Below are positions 33,943-43,644 of a stretch of DNA of 64,000 nt, in pieces. Source of the DNA: JACCTH01 sp035253825 (lineage in GTDB: Bacteria > Actinomycetota > Acidimicrobiia > Spongiisociales > ZC4RG35); the NCBI GenBank assembly GCA_035253825.1, contig DATFBM010000010.1, positions 62,001-126,000 on the forward strand, in the 5' to 3' direction. The notes under the pieces were generated by a model that did not search any database, was not told where the DNA came from, and was given only the letters and a program-made list of their open reading frames with translations. Numbering within the stretch: the first letter of the stretch is position 1; each line of letters begins with the position of its first letter. A program made the position numbers and the translations under genes.

Positions 33943-35219
33943 ACGTCGGGGCGCTCGGCTGGATGATTGTGCTCCTTCTCGCCAATGGCTTCTTCGTGGC
34001 CGCCGAATTCGCTTTTACTGCCGCCCGACGTGAGGTGATCGAACACCTGCCGGGTCGGGGGGCGCGGGCAGCTGCGGCGACGATGAGCGATCTCTCCGAT
34101 GCCCTGGCCGGGGCTCAGGTGGGAATCACTCTCGCCACCCTCCTCCTCGGTTTTGTTGCCGAGCCGGCCGTAGCCGGAATCTTTGAAACGGCACTCGGCT
34201 GGTTCTCGGTCCCCTCCGGCCTCACCCACACCATTGCTTTCATCATCGCCCTACTGATTGTGGTCTTCTTGCACATGGTGGTTGGCGAGATGGCGCCCAA
34301 AAACGTCGCCATCGCCACTCCGGAGCGGTTGGCGGTTTGGCTCGGTGTCCCATTCCGCTGGTTCATGACCCTCTTCCGTCCCTTGATCGCAGCCCTCAAC
34401 TGGGTGGCCAACGGGTTCCTGCGGATCTTCGGGGTAGAGCCCCGCGACAAGCTCGAAACTGCTCACACCGCCGAGGACCTGGCCTCGGTGATAGCCGCCG
34501 GTCGCCAGGAAGGCGTGATCGAGGAGTTTGCCAGCAAGCTCCTGTCGGGAGCGATCCGCTTTTCGGAGCGCGATGCATCCGAAGTGATGGTTCCTCGCCC
34601 CGACATCGTCGGCCGCTCCCGGGAAGCGACCCCGGCCGAACTGGAGCAGGTGATAATCGATGAAGGCTTCTCGCGGATCCCCATCTTCGGGAACAATGTC
34701 GACGATCTCATCGGCTTCGTGCATGCCAAGGACCTCCTGGCCATCCCCGACAATCAGCATGATCTTCCCATCGACCCGGCGCTGATTCGACCGGTTCTGG
34801 CGGTGCCGGAAACAGCATCGATCCGTCCACTCTTGGGCGAGATGCAGCGGAGCGGCCGTCACCTGGCGCTGATCGTCGACGAGCATGGCGGCACCGCCGG
34901 CTTGCTGACCCTCGAAGACATCGCCGAGGAACTGGTAGGCGATATCCGTGACGAATACGACGAGGGTGACCTCGCAAGCCGGCGGATCGGAGAAAGCGAC
35001 TGGTTCTATGTCCCCGGGGCGATCAGGCCCGATGAACTGCGCTCTTTGTCGGGGATCGCCATCCCGGCGGGTGAGTACGAAACTCTCGGCGGCTTTCTCA
35101 TGAACCGACTCGGCCGAATCCCTCGCCGTGGGGACCGAGTTGAGGAATCGGGCTGGGTGATGAGGGTGCGGCGAATGGACGGGCGCAGGGTCACCGAGGT
35201 CGAGCTCCTCAAGCGCTGA
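33939..35219 (+). CDS. CNNM/CBS-domain membrane protein, second paralogue
   Basis: 426-residue protein of the same family as its neighbour: CNNM membrane domain (VLLLANGFFVAAEFAFTAARRE; HMVVGEMAPKNVAIATPERLA), CBS pair (SEVMVPRPDIVG; HLALIVDEHGGTAGLLTLEDI) and a C-terminal CorC_HlyC domain. The ATG overlaps the upstream stop by 4 bp, so the two are co-translated and may form a heterodimer. Role in divalent cation transport is inferred from the family. Confidence 0.9.
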   Translation: MNVGALGWMIVLLLANGFFVAAEFAFTAARREVIEHLPGRGARAAAATMSDLSDALAGAQVGITLATLLLGFVAEPAVAGIFETALGWFSVPSGLTHTIAFIIALLIVVFLHMVVGEMAPKNVAIATPERLAVWLGVPFRWFMTLFRPLIAALNWVANGFLRIFGVEPRDKLETAHTAEDLASVIAAGRQEGVIEEFASKLLSGAIRFSERDASEVMVPRPDIVGRSREATPAELEQVIIDEGFSRIPIFGNNVDDLIGFVHAKDLLAIPDNQHDLPIDPALIRPVLAVPETASIRPLLGEMQRSGRHLALIVDEHGGTAGLLTLEDIAEELVGDIRDEYDEGDLASRRIGESDWFYVPGAIRPDELRSLSGIAIPAGEYETLGGFLMNRLGRIPRRGDRVEESGWVMRVRRMDGRRVTEVELLKR

Positions 35220-35223
35220 ATCC

Positions 35224-35266
35224 TTTCTTGCGTACGTGCACAACCCTGGACCGAATACCCAAGAAA
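35224..35266. repeat. TTTCTTG...CAAGAAA inverted element
   Basis: Intergenic sequence between two convergent genes, bounded by TTTCTTG (35224-35230) and CAAGAAA (35260-35266). The left end continues GCGTA, as in the perfect repeat at 19105. The interior pairs poorly. It may be a decayed copy and could serve as a bidirectional terminator. Confidence 0.5.
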
Positions 35267-35273
35267 CAGGCGA

Positions 35274-37127
35274 TCAGATCTCGACCACCACCCCGATGTC
35301 GACCACCCGGTCGAAGGGGAGGCGGAAGTACTCGGCCGCGCTGCGAGCGTTGCGGTGGAGGAAATAGAAGAGCCGTTCTCTCAGACCCCACAACCCCACT
35401 CCTTCCTTCGATACCACCCGCTCCTTGCCGAGGAAGTAGGTGGTGTGGAGCGGATCGAAGGCCACCTCGGCGATCAGATGGTTGAGAGCGGAGGGAATTT
35501 CGGGCTCCTCCATGAACCCGTATTCGAGGATCACTTGAAAGAAGCGGGATCCGAGATGGCGGACCGAGTCGCGCCGGGCCGCCGGCACCCGCGGCTTTTT
35601 CGAGACCACCACCGACAGAAAAACGACCGACTCGTGAACGGCGTCGTTGTGGCGCAGGTTGGCGATGAAGGCAGGAGGCACCACGCCCGGAACTGGGAAG
35701 AAGTAGACGGCGGTTCCTTTGGTCCGCTGGATTGGCGACTTGGCAAGTGAGGCGATGAACTTGTCGAGGGGCTGGCGACCGAGACCGGATCTGAGTGCCA
35801 CCAGACGGCGACCCTTGACCCATGTCGTCATCAAGAAGAACACGCTGCCGGCGGCCAAAAGGGCGAACCAACCCCCCTCCGGGATCTTGAGTAGGTTGGA
35901 GGAGAGGAAGGCCAGGTCGATGAGGGCGAAGAGACCGATGATCGACACCACCCGTCCCCATCCCCAGTCCCATCGCTCACGGGCGTACACAGAGACGAGG
36001 ATGCTCGTAATGAGCATCGTGGCTGTGACGGCAACCCCATATGCCGCCGCCAGGTTGGTCGAGCTCCGAAAACCGAGAACCAGGCCGATGCAGACGATGA
36101 GAAGCGACCAATTCACCGCCGGCAGGTAAACCTGACCGTGGACATCCTCTGAGGTGTGCTTGACCAAAAGACGGGGGACGAACCCGAGCTGCATGGCCTG
36201 CGTGACCAGCGAGAAGACGCCCGAGATCAAGGCCTGGCTGGCAACGATGGTTGCCAGCGTCGCCAGTGCTACCAACGGCACCAGCGCCCATGACGGTGCC
36301 AGCAAGAAGAAGGGGCTCTCGACTGCGGTCGGCTCGGCCAGCAAGAGCGCGCCTTGACCCAGGTAATTGATGACCAGCGCCGGAAGCACCACCCCGAGCC
36401 AACCCAAGCGAATGGGGCGGGTCCCGAAATGTCCCAGGTCCGCGTAGAGGGCTTCGCCTCCGGTCACCACCAACACGATCGAGCCCAGCGCTACGAATGC
36501 CCTACCCTGATACTCAGCGAAGAACCGGATCGCATGGACCGGATTGAGGGCGGCCAGCACCGTCGGATTGGCGGCGATCTGGACGGCGCCAAGTACCGCC
36601 AATACGGCGAACCAGACGAGCATCAACGGTCCGAAAAGCCGTCCCACCACCTCGGTTCCTCGCTGCTGGATTGCGAAGAGCCCGATGAGGATCGCAATCG
36701 AGATCGGGATCACAAAGGTTGTCAGCTCGGGCGTCACCAGCTGCAAGCCCTCGACTGCTGCCAGCACAGATATCGACGGAGTGATCGCCCCCTCGCCAGT
36801 CAGAAGAGCCGCCCCGAACATCCCCGCCATTACCAGACCACTTCTTCTCCGCCGCTCGCGATCACTCGGGGCAACCAGAGCGGTGAGCGAAAGAATCCCG
36901 CCCTCGCCGTCGTTGTCCGCACGCATCACCACCACCACGTACTTGATGGTGATAACCAGAATCAGTGCCCAGAAGATCAGTGACAGGGAGCCGAGCACCG
37001 ATACCTCGGAAACGCTGATTCCGTACCTGGCGGCAAAGGTCTCGCGCAAGGAGTAGAGCGGGCTGGTTCCGATATCGCCGTAGACGATGCCAAGCGCGGC
37101 CAGGGTGAGACCCGCCACGCCTCCCAT
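35274..37127 (-). CDS. kup: Kup-family potassium uptake protein
   Basis: 617-residue K+ transporter with about twelve membrane helices in the first 440 residues and a cytosolic C-terminal domain. The N-terminus reads LAALGIVYGDIGTSPLYSLRET, the family signature, followed by GEGGILSLTAL and GGEALYADLGHFGTRPI. ATG at 37127 chosen; a GTG at 37160 would add 11 residues. Divergent from leuB with under 60 bp between starts. Confidence 0.93.
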   Translation of the reverse strand: MGGVAGLTLAALGIVYGDIGTSPLYSLRETFAARYGISVSEVSVLGSLSLIFWALILVITIKYVVVVMRADNDGEGGILSLTALVAPSDRERRRRSGLVMAGMFGAALLTGEGAITPSISVLAAVEGLQLVTPELTTFVIPISIAILIGLFAIQQRGTEVVGRLFGPLMLVWFAVLAVLGAVQIAANPTVLAALNPVHAIRFFAEYQGRAFVALGSIVLVVTGGEALYADLGHFGTRPIRLGWLGVVLPALVINYLGQGALLLAEPTAVESPFFLLAPSWALVPLVALATLATIVASQALISGVFSLVTQAMQLGFVPRLLVKHTSEDVHGQVYLPAVNWSLLIVCIGLVLGFRSSTNLAAAYGVAVTATMLITSILVSVYARERWDWGWGRVVSIIGLFALIDLAFLSSNLLKIPEGGWFALLAAGSVFFLMTTWVKGRRLVALRSGLGRQPLDKFIASLAKSPIQRTKGTAVYFFPVPGVVPPAFIANLRHNDAVHESVVFLSVVVSKKPRVPAARRDSVRHLGSRFFQVILEYGFMEEPEIPSALNHLIAEVAFDPLHTTYFLGKERVVSKEGVGLWGLRERLFYFLHRNARSAAEYFRLPFDRVVDIGVVVEI

Positions 37128-37184
37128 GGCGGTGGGTCGCCCTCGATGCGTAGCGGTCACGGCGGGCCACGGTAACTTGCTCGG

Positions 37185-38240
37185 ATGGTGTATCGATTTG
37201 CCGTCATTGGCGGCGACGGAGTGGGCCCGGAAGTGACCGAGCAAGCGTTGCGCGCCCTCGAGGCCGCAGCCGAACGCTTTGAGATTGCCTTCGAGACCAG
37301 CGACTACGACCTCGGTGGCAGACGATTTCTGGCCACGGGCGAGGTTCTCCCCCCCTCAGTGGAGGACGAGCTGGCCGCTCACGATGCCATCCTCCTCGGA
37401 GCGGTGGGCACACCCGAGGTTCCGCCGGGAGTGCTCGAGCGGGGCCTCCTGCTCAAGCTGCGTTTCGACTTCGATCTATACGTCAACCTGCGACCTATCC
37501 GGCTCTATCCGGGGGTCCCGAGTCCGATTGCCGGGCTCGAGCCGGAACAGTGCGACCTGGTGGTCGTGCGCGAGAACACCGAGGGCCTTTATGCCGGAGC
37601 GGGCGGAGCGTTGCGACGGGGCGGGCCTGACGAGGTGGCCACTCAAGAGTCGATCAATACCCGTCTCGGAGTCGAACGAGTTATCCGCTTCGCTTATGAG
37701 CTGGCCAGCACTCGCTCGGGCCGCCTCACCCTCTGCCACAAGACCAACGTCCTCACTTATGCCGGCAGTCTCTGGCAGCGGACCTGCGATGAGCTCGCCC
37801 CCGAGTACCCCGCCGTCGCTTCCGATTACGTGCATGTGGACGCCGCCTGTCTCTACCTGGTCTCGAATCCGCAAAGGTTTGACGTGATCGTCACCGACAA
37901 CTTGTTCGGAGACATCATCACCGACCTCGGCGCCGCCATCCAGGGAGGCGTGGGGCTGGCCGCCTCGGCGAATCTCAATCCCAGCCGTCGGTACCCCTCG
38001 GTGTTCGAGCCGGTCCACGGTTCGGCTCCCGACATCGCCGGGAAGGGCTGGGCAAATCCAGTTGCGGCGATTCTCTCGCTGGCTCTGTGCCTGGACCAGC
38101 TCGGCGAGTCCGACGCCGCCAAAGCAGTGGAGGAAGCGGCCGTCTCTGTGCTGGCCGATCTCAAAGCAATGGCGGGACCGGAGATGGGGATGACGACTTC
38201 CGAGATCGGGGCCGCCATCGCCTCCCGGATCGCCGGCTAG
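37185..38240 (+). CDS. leuB: 3-isopropylmalate dehydrogenase
   Basis: 351-residue NAD+ decarboxylating dehydrogenase of leucine synthesis. Seen: AVIGGDGVGPEVTEQAL, VVRENTEGLYAGAGG, LCHKTNVLTYA and VTDNLFGDIITDLGAAIQGG (metal aspartates), EPVHGSAPDIAGKGWANP. The Arg motif LKLRFDFDLYVNLRP fits IPMDH or a related decarboxylase; the branched-chain genes nearby favour LeuB over tartrate or isocitrate dehydrogenase. Single-gene unit; 4-bp overlap with the convergent Tricorn gene. Confidence 0.88.
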   Translation: MVYRFAVIGGDGVGPEVTEQALRALEAAAERFEIAFETSDYDLGGRRFLATGEVLPPSVEDELAAHDAILLGAVGTPEVPPGVLERGLLLKLRFDFDLYVNLRPIRLYPGVPSPIAGLEPEQCDLVVVRENTEGLYAGAGGALRRGGPDEVATQESINTRLGVERVIRFAYELASTRSGRLTLCHKTNVLTYAGSLWQRTCDELAPEYPAVASDYVHVDAACLYLVSNPQRFDVIVTDNLFGDIITDLGAAIQGGVGLAASANLNPSRRYPSVFEPVHGSAPDIAGKGWANPVAAILSLALCLDQLGESDAAKAVEEAAVSVLADLKAMAGPEMGMTTSEIGAAIASRIAG

Positions 38241-41200
38241 GAGAGCCGGGGGAAGGCGGGGGGCCGGGTGAGCGGGCGGTCCCCGAATTCCGGCGCTCCC
38301 GGGGCGGCCTCGATCAGCTTGAGCAACTCCTCGAGACCCACCTCGAGCTGGCGGTCGAAGCCGCGGGCGTAATCCTGGGGGCTGTTGATCACCTCGAGAT
38401 CAGGAGTCGCTCCGAAGTTCTCGACTGCATAGCCCACGTCCGTGAACCAGGTGTGGAACTCGGGCTGGGTTGTGACCGTGCCATCCACCAGTGATTGCTG
38501 GGGCCATATCCCAACCACGCCGCCCCAGGTGCGAGTGCCGATCAGGGGTCCCAGTCCCTTCATCTTGAAGACGTGGGAGAAGATGTCGCCGTCAGAGCCG
38601 GCGTTCTCGTTGGTGAGGCAAACCATCGGCCCCATCGGAGCGTCGGAGGGCATTGCCGAAGGAGCTCGCCAGCGGGTGATCTGGTAGCCCACCCGCTCTC
38701 GCAACAGCCGCTCGAGGAGGAGCTGGCTGACGTTGCCACCACGGTTAAAGCGGACGTCGATCACCAATCCCGGGCGATCTACTTCGGACTTCCATGATCG
38801 GTGGAACTCCGAGAACCCGGACGGTCCCATATCGGGAATATGGACGTACCCGACCCGTCCCTGCGAGTGCTCGGCCAGGTACTCGCGGTTCCCCCGCACC
38901 CACGCTCGATACCACAGCCGTGTCGCATCGTTAAGGGGGTTAATCACTACTCGGCGCGCTTTGCCCCGGCCGCGTCGCACGGTCAGAGTGATGGTTCTCC
39001 CGCCCCGCTCTACCAACCGCGAAGCGGGCGAAACCTTGGCATCGACCGGCCGGTCGTCGATCTCCAAGATGCGATCTCCCACGGCCACATCGATCCCAGG
39101 GGCAGCCAGTGGGGAAGATGATTGCTGATCCCACGAGTCCCCCCTTGGAATGTCGACGATTCTCCAGCTGCCGCGCTCATATGCCACCCGCGCACCCAAA
39201 TGGCCCTGAGTCCAAACCGGGGCCGGCCGATAATCCCCGCCCAACTCGTATGCATGTGATGTTCCCAATTCGCCCTGCATCTCCCAGAGCAGATCGGAGA
39301 ACTCCGCCCGACTGGCGACTCGATCGACCAGGTCGCGGTAGCGATCGTGGATCGACGGCCAGTCGACCCCGCCCATGGTTTCCCACCAGTAGTGGTCTCG
39401 CTGCAGGCGCCAGGCCTCCGAGAACATCTGCTTCCATTCCGCACCCGGGATGACTTCAACCCGAAGCCGATCGAGGTCCACAAATCCGGTTTCCCGCCCT
39501 GCCCGCTCGTTGCCCGACTTGTCGTCTTTAAAGCCAACCGGCACCACGCGCAAGGCCTTCTTCGTCCGGTAGGCGATGACCTTCCCGTCCCGGGAGACGG
39601 TAAAGCCCGTCACTCCCTCCGCGATCGTTTCCGATTTGTCGTTGCCGAAATCCCAGGCGTCGAGTCGAGCTCCCCCACTCGTCTCCTCCCCGAAGTTGGC
39701 CTCTCGTTCGAGGGGATGGACGAGGTAGATAGCCCGCCCGCGGGCCATAAGGATCCGGCTGTAGACCCCGGGGGGAGTGGGGAAGGCGACGATCCTCTCC
39801 GCGAGACCTTCGAAGTCGATCTTGGTAGTGGCGGGCGGCGGTGGAGGCGGCGGGGCCGGCTCGCCCTCGGAACGCTCGGCCGCCGGCTCCAGGGGCTTGG
39901 GCGGCCCGCCTTCTGGCGGTGCGCCAGGGGGCCGGGGTTTGCGCTGGCTCGGCGTGAAGGGAGAGGGTGTTTCCGCTGCCAGAGGGAGCAGCATGAGCAT
40001 GCTCCCTCGGGGAAATCCGTAATCGTGGAAGTGGGAGTCGGGGATGGGCTCGAAGGCGCGAACCGAGAGAAACGCCAGGTGCTTGCCCTCCGGGTCAAAG
40101 CTGGGATTCCAATCCTCGAACTCCGGGCCCCCGAGCACCCGAGTCCGACCGCTTCCCACCTCGTAGATACAGATGTTGGAGGTAGTGCGACTGGTGACGG
40201 CCCCGAACGCCAGATAGGCCCCATCAGGCGACCAGCTCACTCCCGCGGTCCAGCCGTACGGGCTGTGGTGGAGGAGCTGGATGCGGCCGTTGCTGGGATT
40301 GACCAACAACAGCTCATGGCGGTGGTTGGTGATGGCCACCGCGTCGCGATTGGTTGGTGAGGGATGGAGTGTGCGCACCCGACCGAGGTCGGTCCGTCGG
40401 CGGGTTCGGCGTCGCCTCTCCGAGCTGGTGGAATCGTTGGTCACCACCAGCTCGTCCTCCCCGCTCTCATCGGACACCATGACCAGGGAGGCGCCGTCGG
40501 CCAGCCATTCGGGCAGCCGCTGGCGGGCCTCTGAGACCAGCCCATGTCGGATCGGGGATCCCTCCCACAGGGGCATCGAGAAGACGCCTCCTCTCACGAC
40601 CGCGGCCACCGTGTGCCCCTCGGGGTGAAGCGAAACCGATTCCAGATTCCGGGGCGTGACCGGGATGAACCGACGGTTGCGTTGCGGTCGGGCCGACGGC
40701 AAATTGACGTCGAGGCGCCGGCTCTCATCTCGACGGGGGTCGAAGATCCAGAGGTCGGCTCCGCAGTGATAGACAATGCGACGCCCGTCGGAAGATGAAA
40801 AGCGGGCATAGAAATCGTCGTGGTGGGTGTGTCGCCGCAGCCCGGTTCCAGTTGGGGACACCGAGTAGATGTTTCCCACTCCCTCGTGGTCGGACAAAAA
40901 GTAAATCCGGCGTCCGATCCACATCGGGTCGGCGAGGTTGCCACCCGGATCCACGAGGATCGTGAACTCGCCTTCGCCTTCCCGATCGACCCAGAGACTT
41001 CCTGCCCGGCCGCCTCGATATCGCTTCCACCGAGCCGGATCGAAACTGTTGCGACCTATTACCACTCCCGGACCGCCCCTCTCGTAGGAGATAGCGCGGG
41101 CCGGACCCCAGGCCAACGCCTCGGGGGCGGGACCGTCGATGGGAATCCGCCAGAGGTGGCCCCAGCCTTCGAAGGGCTGCTGATAGTCGCTCGAGACGAT

Positions 41201-41497
41201 GACCGATTCCCCATCCAGGGACCACGTGAGAACCTGCGTGTTGGCCCCGAGATACGAAATCCTCCGGGAGCTGCCACCGGCTGCCGGCATGACATATACG
41301 TCGAGGCGACCTTCGTCTCGACCAACGAAGGCGATCTGACTTCCATCCGGTGAGAATCGAGGGAAAGTCTCGGTTCCGGGATTGGCCGTCAATCGAAAGG
41401 CGTCACCGCCCTCGGCGGAGACCATCCAGAGGTCATCCTCGGCGACGAAGACAACCCGATCGCGGAAAATGGTCGGATGGCGGTAATAGCCAATCAT
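38237..41497 (-). CDS. Tricorn-type protease
   Basis: About 1086-residue self-assembling serine protease of the Tricorn family (S41B). Order: six-bladed propeller (residues 1-300; WSLDGESVIVSS), seven-bladed propeller (320-600; WSPDGAYLAFGA), a Pro-rich insert near 540-590 (repeated PPPPP), a C1 helical domain with RDHYWWETMGGVDW (catalytic His), a PDZ domain (GDRILEIDDRPVDAKV) and the C2 domain with nucleophile Ser968 in ENAGSDGDIFSH. It trims oligopeptides made by other proteases. Start uncertain: ATG at 41497 (MIGYYRHPTIF) matches homologues. Confidence 0.92.
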   Translation of the reverse strand: MIGYYRHPTIFRDRVVFVAEDDLWMVSAEGGDAFRLTANPGTETFPRFSPDGSQIAFVGRDEGRLDVYVMPAAGGSSRRISYLGANTQVLTWSLDGESVIVSSDYQQPFEGWGHLWRIPIDGPAPEALAWGPARAISYERGGPGVVIGRNSFDPARWKRYRGGRAGSLWVDREGEGEFTILVDPGGNLADPMWIGRRIYFLSDHEGVGNIYSVSPTGTGLRRHTHHDDFYARFSSSDGRRIVYHCGADLWIFDPRRDESRRLDVNLPSARPQRNRRFIPVTPRNLESVSLHPEGHTVAAVVRGGVFSMPLWEGSPIRHGLVSEARQRLPEWLADGASLVMVSDESGEDELVVTNDSTSSERRRRTRRRTDLGRVRTLHPSPTNRDAVAITNHRHELLLVNPSNGRIQLLHHSPYGWTAGVSWSPDGAYLAFGAVTSRTTSNICIYEVGSGRTRVLGGPEFEDWNPSFDPEGKHLAFLSVRAFEPIPDSHFHDYGFPRGSMLMLLPLAAETPSPFTPSQRKPRPPGAPPEGGPPKPLEPAAERSEGEPAPPPPPPPATTKIDFEGLAERIVAFPTPPGVYSRILMARGRAIYLVHPLEREANFGEETSGGARLDAWDFGNDKSETIAEGVTGFTVSRDGKVIAYRTKKALRVVPVGFKDDKSGNERAGRETGFVDLDRLRVEVIPGAEWKQMFSEAWRLQRDHYWWETMGGVDWPSIHDRYRDLVDRVASRAEFSDLLWEMQGELGTSHAYELGGDYRPAPVWTQGHLGARVAYERGSWRIVDIPRGDSWDQQSSSPLAAPGIDVAVGDRILEIDDRPVDAKVSPASRLVERGGRTITLTVRRGRGKARRVVINPLNDATRLWYRAWVRGNREYLAEHSQGRVGYVHIPDMGPSGFSEFHRSWKSEVDRPGLVIDVRFNRGGNVSQLLLERLLRERVGYQITRWRAPSAMPSDAPMGPMVCLTNENAGSDGDIFSHVFKMKGLGPLIGTRTWGGVVGIWPQQSLVDGTVTTQPEFHTWFTDVGYAVENFGATPDLEVINSPQDYARGFDRQLEVGLEELLKLIEAAPGAPEFGDRPLTRPPAFPRLS

Positions 41498-41510
41498 GCG
41501 GATGTCGTAG

Positions 41511-42665
41511 TCAAGTGGGCAAGACCTCGGAGAGAAAGTCTGTGACCGCTCGTTCGTAGGGCTGGGGACCGACATTCCAACCGCGCACGTGGCCGGCGCC
41601 GGGAACGATGAAGAGCCTGACCAGGTCGGGGCGGGCGGCGGCAAGGTCCTCAGAGACCTGGAAGGGGACCGTCTCGTCGGCGGTGCCATGGATGACGAGC
41701 ATTGGGACCGAGAGCAGATAGGCCTCCGGGAGGTAGTCGGTGGCCTCCCAATCGAGGCCGAAACGGAGTGTGGCCAGGCGCTTGGCCGTCCAAACCAGGG
41801 TCCCGGGCAAAGGCAGGGGGATTAGGGGCAGGCGGCGCTGGGAAGCTCCCAGATCAATCGACTGCTCCAAATCGACGTTGGGGCTGTCGAGGATCAACGC
41901 CCGTACCGGATTGTCGGGTGTCCTCTGGAGATAGGAAAGGATGTGAGCCGCCCCGGTCGAATAGCCCACCAGCACAATTCCGGTGGCACCCTCGTTGGCC
42001 GCCTGGTGCACGGCAGCGGCGATGTCTTCCCACTCCGTGGCTCCGAACTGATAGAAGCCAGAGTCGTCGAGCGGGGCACCCTCATCGTTGCGGTAGTCGA
42101 TGACCAACTGGGGAAATCCCGCCGCCGCCAGTGGCTTGATGAGACGCAGCGCCTCGCGCTTGCTCGCTCCGAGACCATGGACGTGAATCACCCAGACATC
42201 GCCAGGCGCCAAGACTCGCCACGCCTTCATCGTGCCCAGTGCAGTGGGGTAATCGACCTCGGTGAAGTCGATGCCGAATGCCTGGGAAGGATCTCCGGGA
42301 AAAGCATTCCCGTCAAGAAAGCCAACGTCTCCGGGCTGTGGGGCTTCGCCGCTCAGACGCTGGATGTTTCTGGTGACCGAGCCATCATCGGCGGCGGCGA
42401 AGGTGGGGCCGAGTTGCCCGTAACCGGTCCCCCAATCCAGGCCGACGATGCCGCTCGTGGTGAGGTCCGGCTCAAAGCCGGGCACGGCGGCGAGACGCAC
42501 CGTTCCCTCCCCTGCCTCCAGAATCGTGACATCGTCGGTCGGGGGCTTGTGATCCGGAGCCAGCGCGTCGCGGCGGATTTGATCTGCGAAATACCAACCC
42601 CCCGCCAAATGGAAGATGGCGAGCACGCCGATCACGACGATGACGGCCCTTCTCATGACTGGCAA
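41511..42665 (-). CDS. Membrane-anchored alpha/beta hydrolase
   Basis: 384-residue hydrolase with an N-terminal anchor (VIVVIGVLAIFHLAGGWYFA). The fold core has the nucleophile elbow VGYSTGAAH (Ser about 245), Asp in HGTADETVPF and His in GAGHVRGW. Looks like an esterase or peptidase of the serine aminopeptidase type; substrate unknown. A start three codons later (MRRAVIV) is equally good. It lies 13 bp upstream of the Tricorn gene, a possible peptide-degradation pair. Confidence 0.85.
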   Translation of the reverse strand: MPVMRRAVIVVIGVLAIFHLAGGWYFADQIRRDALAPDHKPPTDDVTILEAGEGTVRLAAVPGFEPDLTTSGIVGLDWGTGYGQLGPTFAAADDGSVTRNIQRLSGEAPQPGDVGFLDGNAFPGDPSQAFGIDFTEVDYPTALGTMKAWRVLAPGDVWVIHVHGLGASKREALRLIKPLAAAGFPQLVIDYRNDEGAPLDDSGFYQFGATEWEDIAAAVHQAANEGATGIVLVGYSTGAAHILSYLQRTPDNPVRALILDSPNVDLEQSIDLGASQRRLPLIPLPLPGTLVWTAKRLATLRFGLDWEATDYLPEAYLLSVPMLVIHGTADETVPFQVSEDLAAARPDLVRLFIVPGAGHVRGWNVGPQPYERAVTDFLSEVLPT

Positions 42666-42668
42666 TCG

Positions 42669-43445
42669 CTACTGCCTGTAGGTTCCGATGAGATTCCCGT
42701 TCCCATCGACGACCGGCCACGGGCCGGACAACCTGTTTGGCTCACCCGATTCTTGACGGGCTCCCGAGATCGAGCTGGCGGCTTCGACCAACGACATCGT
42801 CGCCGAGACCGCGATCGGATCACCCATGAGGTTGGCGATGGGAACGTCGGCGGCCGCCACTACTAGCCGGGTCCGTTCGACGACGCCGACCAACTTGCCT
42901 CCTTCTACCACCGCCACCCGCTCATCGTCATATAGGCGTCGCCCGTCGCCGGCGAGGTGGAGCGGCCCCACGAAGACCGGGTCATCCATCACCTGAAATA
43001 CCCGCGGAGGAGCGGCCCGGACGATGACCGCCCCGGCCTGAGCGCGGGCCCGCAGCCGCGCTCCAGGTCCGAATACCAGCCGAGAGAGGAGCGAACCGCC
43101 GGCCTCGCCGAGGACAAGCAAGGCTCCCGTTGGAAGCGCCTTGACGAAGTCGGTGAGATCGATGGCCTGGATCGATAGCTGCTTGGCATGGGGGACCAAC
43201 TCGCCCAGACGCGCGACGAGGGATTCAGCCTCGTCGGACGCGTCACTGTCGCTATAGGCGGTGGCGATGTGGACATCGACGTTGAGCCGCCGGGCAAGAT
43301 GGTCGGACACCTGGACGTTGAGCTCGGAGTGGGGGCCGCCGGCGATGGCGGCGACGACCGCGGTGACCTCGGTGGGATCAAAGTCAAGAGGGGAAACGAC
43401 ACTCACTAGAGAAAAACCACCAGGAGGCCTGCGGGTAACGAGCAA
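42669..43445 (-). CDS. Usp-like plus CBS-domain protein
   Basis: 258-residue cytosolic protein. Residues about 15-150 resemble a universal-stress-protein fold (AAIAGGPHSELNVQVSDHLA; ALLVLGEAGGSLLSRLVFGPGARL), similar to Usp modules on APC transporters. The rest has a CBS-type region (VGVVERTRLVV; NLMGDPIAVSATMSLVEAA; VVDGNGNLIGTYRQ). A TTG at 43445 or GTG at 43406 are the usable starts; the frame remains open to about 43616 without a canonical start. Ends 3 bp before the hydrolase gene. Confidence 0.7.
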   Translation of the reverse strand: MLVTRRPPGGFSLVSVVSPLDFDPTEVTAVVAAIAGGPHSELNVQVSDHLARRLNVDVHIATAYSDSDASDEAESLVARLGELVPHAKQLSIQAIDLTDFVKALPTGALLVLGEAGGSLLSRLVFGPGARLRARAQAGAVIVRAAPPRVFQVMDDPVFVGPLHLAGDGRRLYDDERVAVVEGGKLVGVVERTRLVVAAADVPIANLMGDPIAVSATMSLVEAASSISGARQESGEPNRLSGPWPVVDGNGNLIGTYRQ

Positions 43446-43558
43446 ATCGGCACGGGCACGGATGCAGGCTTCGTCGAGGTCGCCCGTGACCCGGCTTGAC
43501 CCCGGAGCGAGGAGCTCCGCCAGCTCTGAACAACCTTTGCCTCGGGTGTAACAGACCC

Positions 43559-43583
43559 GCGGGTCTCGGCTGCCGAGACCCGC
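43559..43583. terminator. GC-rich perfect hairpin
   Basis: GCGGGTCTCGG, loop CTG, CCGAGACCCGC: 11-bp perfect stem without a T tract. Lies in the intergenic region upstream of the Usp/CBS gene; role (terminator, protein site) unknown. Confidence 0.5.
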
Positions 43584-43644
43584 GATCGGGGCCTGCGGGT
43601 CAACCGGCCAGATCAGGGCACCCCGTCATGGGCGGTCAGTGTGC

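Noticed and set aside
43446..43620. Possible N-terminal extension of the Usp/CBS protein: an open frame of 58 codons upstream of TTG 43445 with good GC third positions
   Set aside because: No ATG, GTG or TTG is in that frame, it crosses a perfect hairpin, and an open frame of this size is not unusual in GC-rich DNA.
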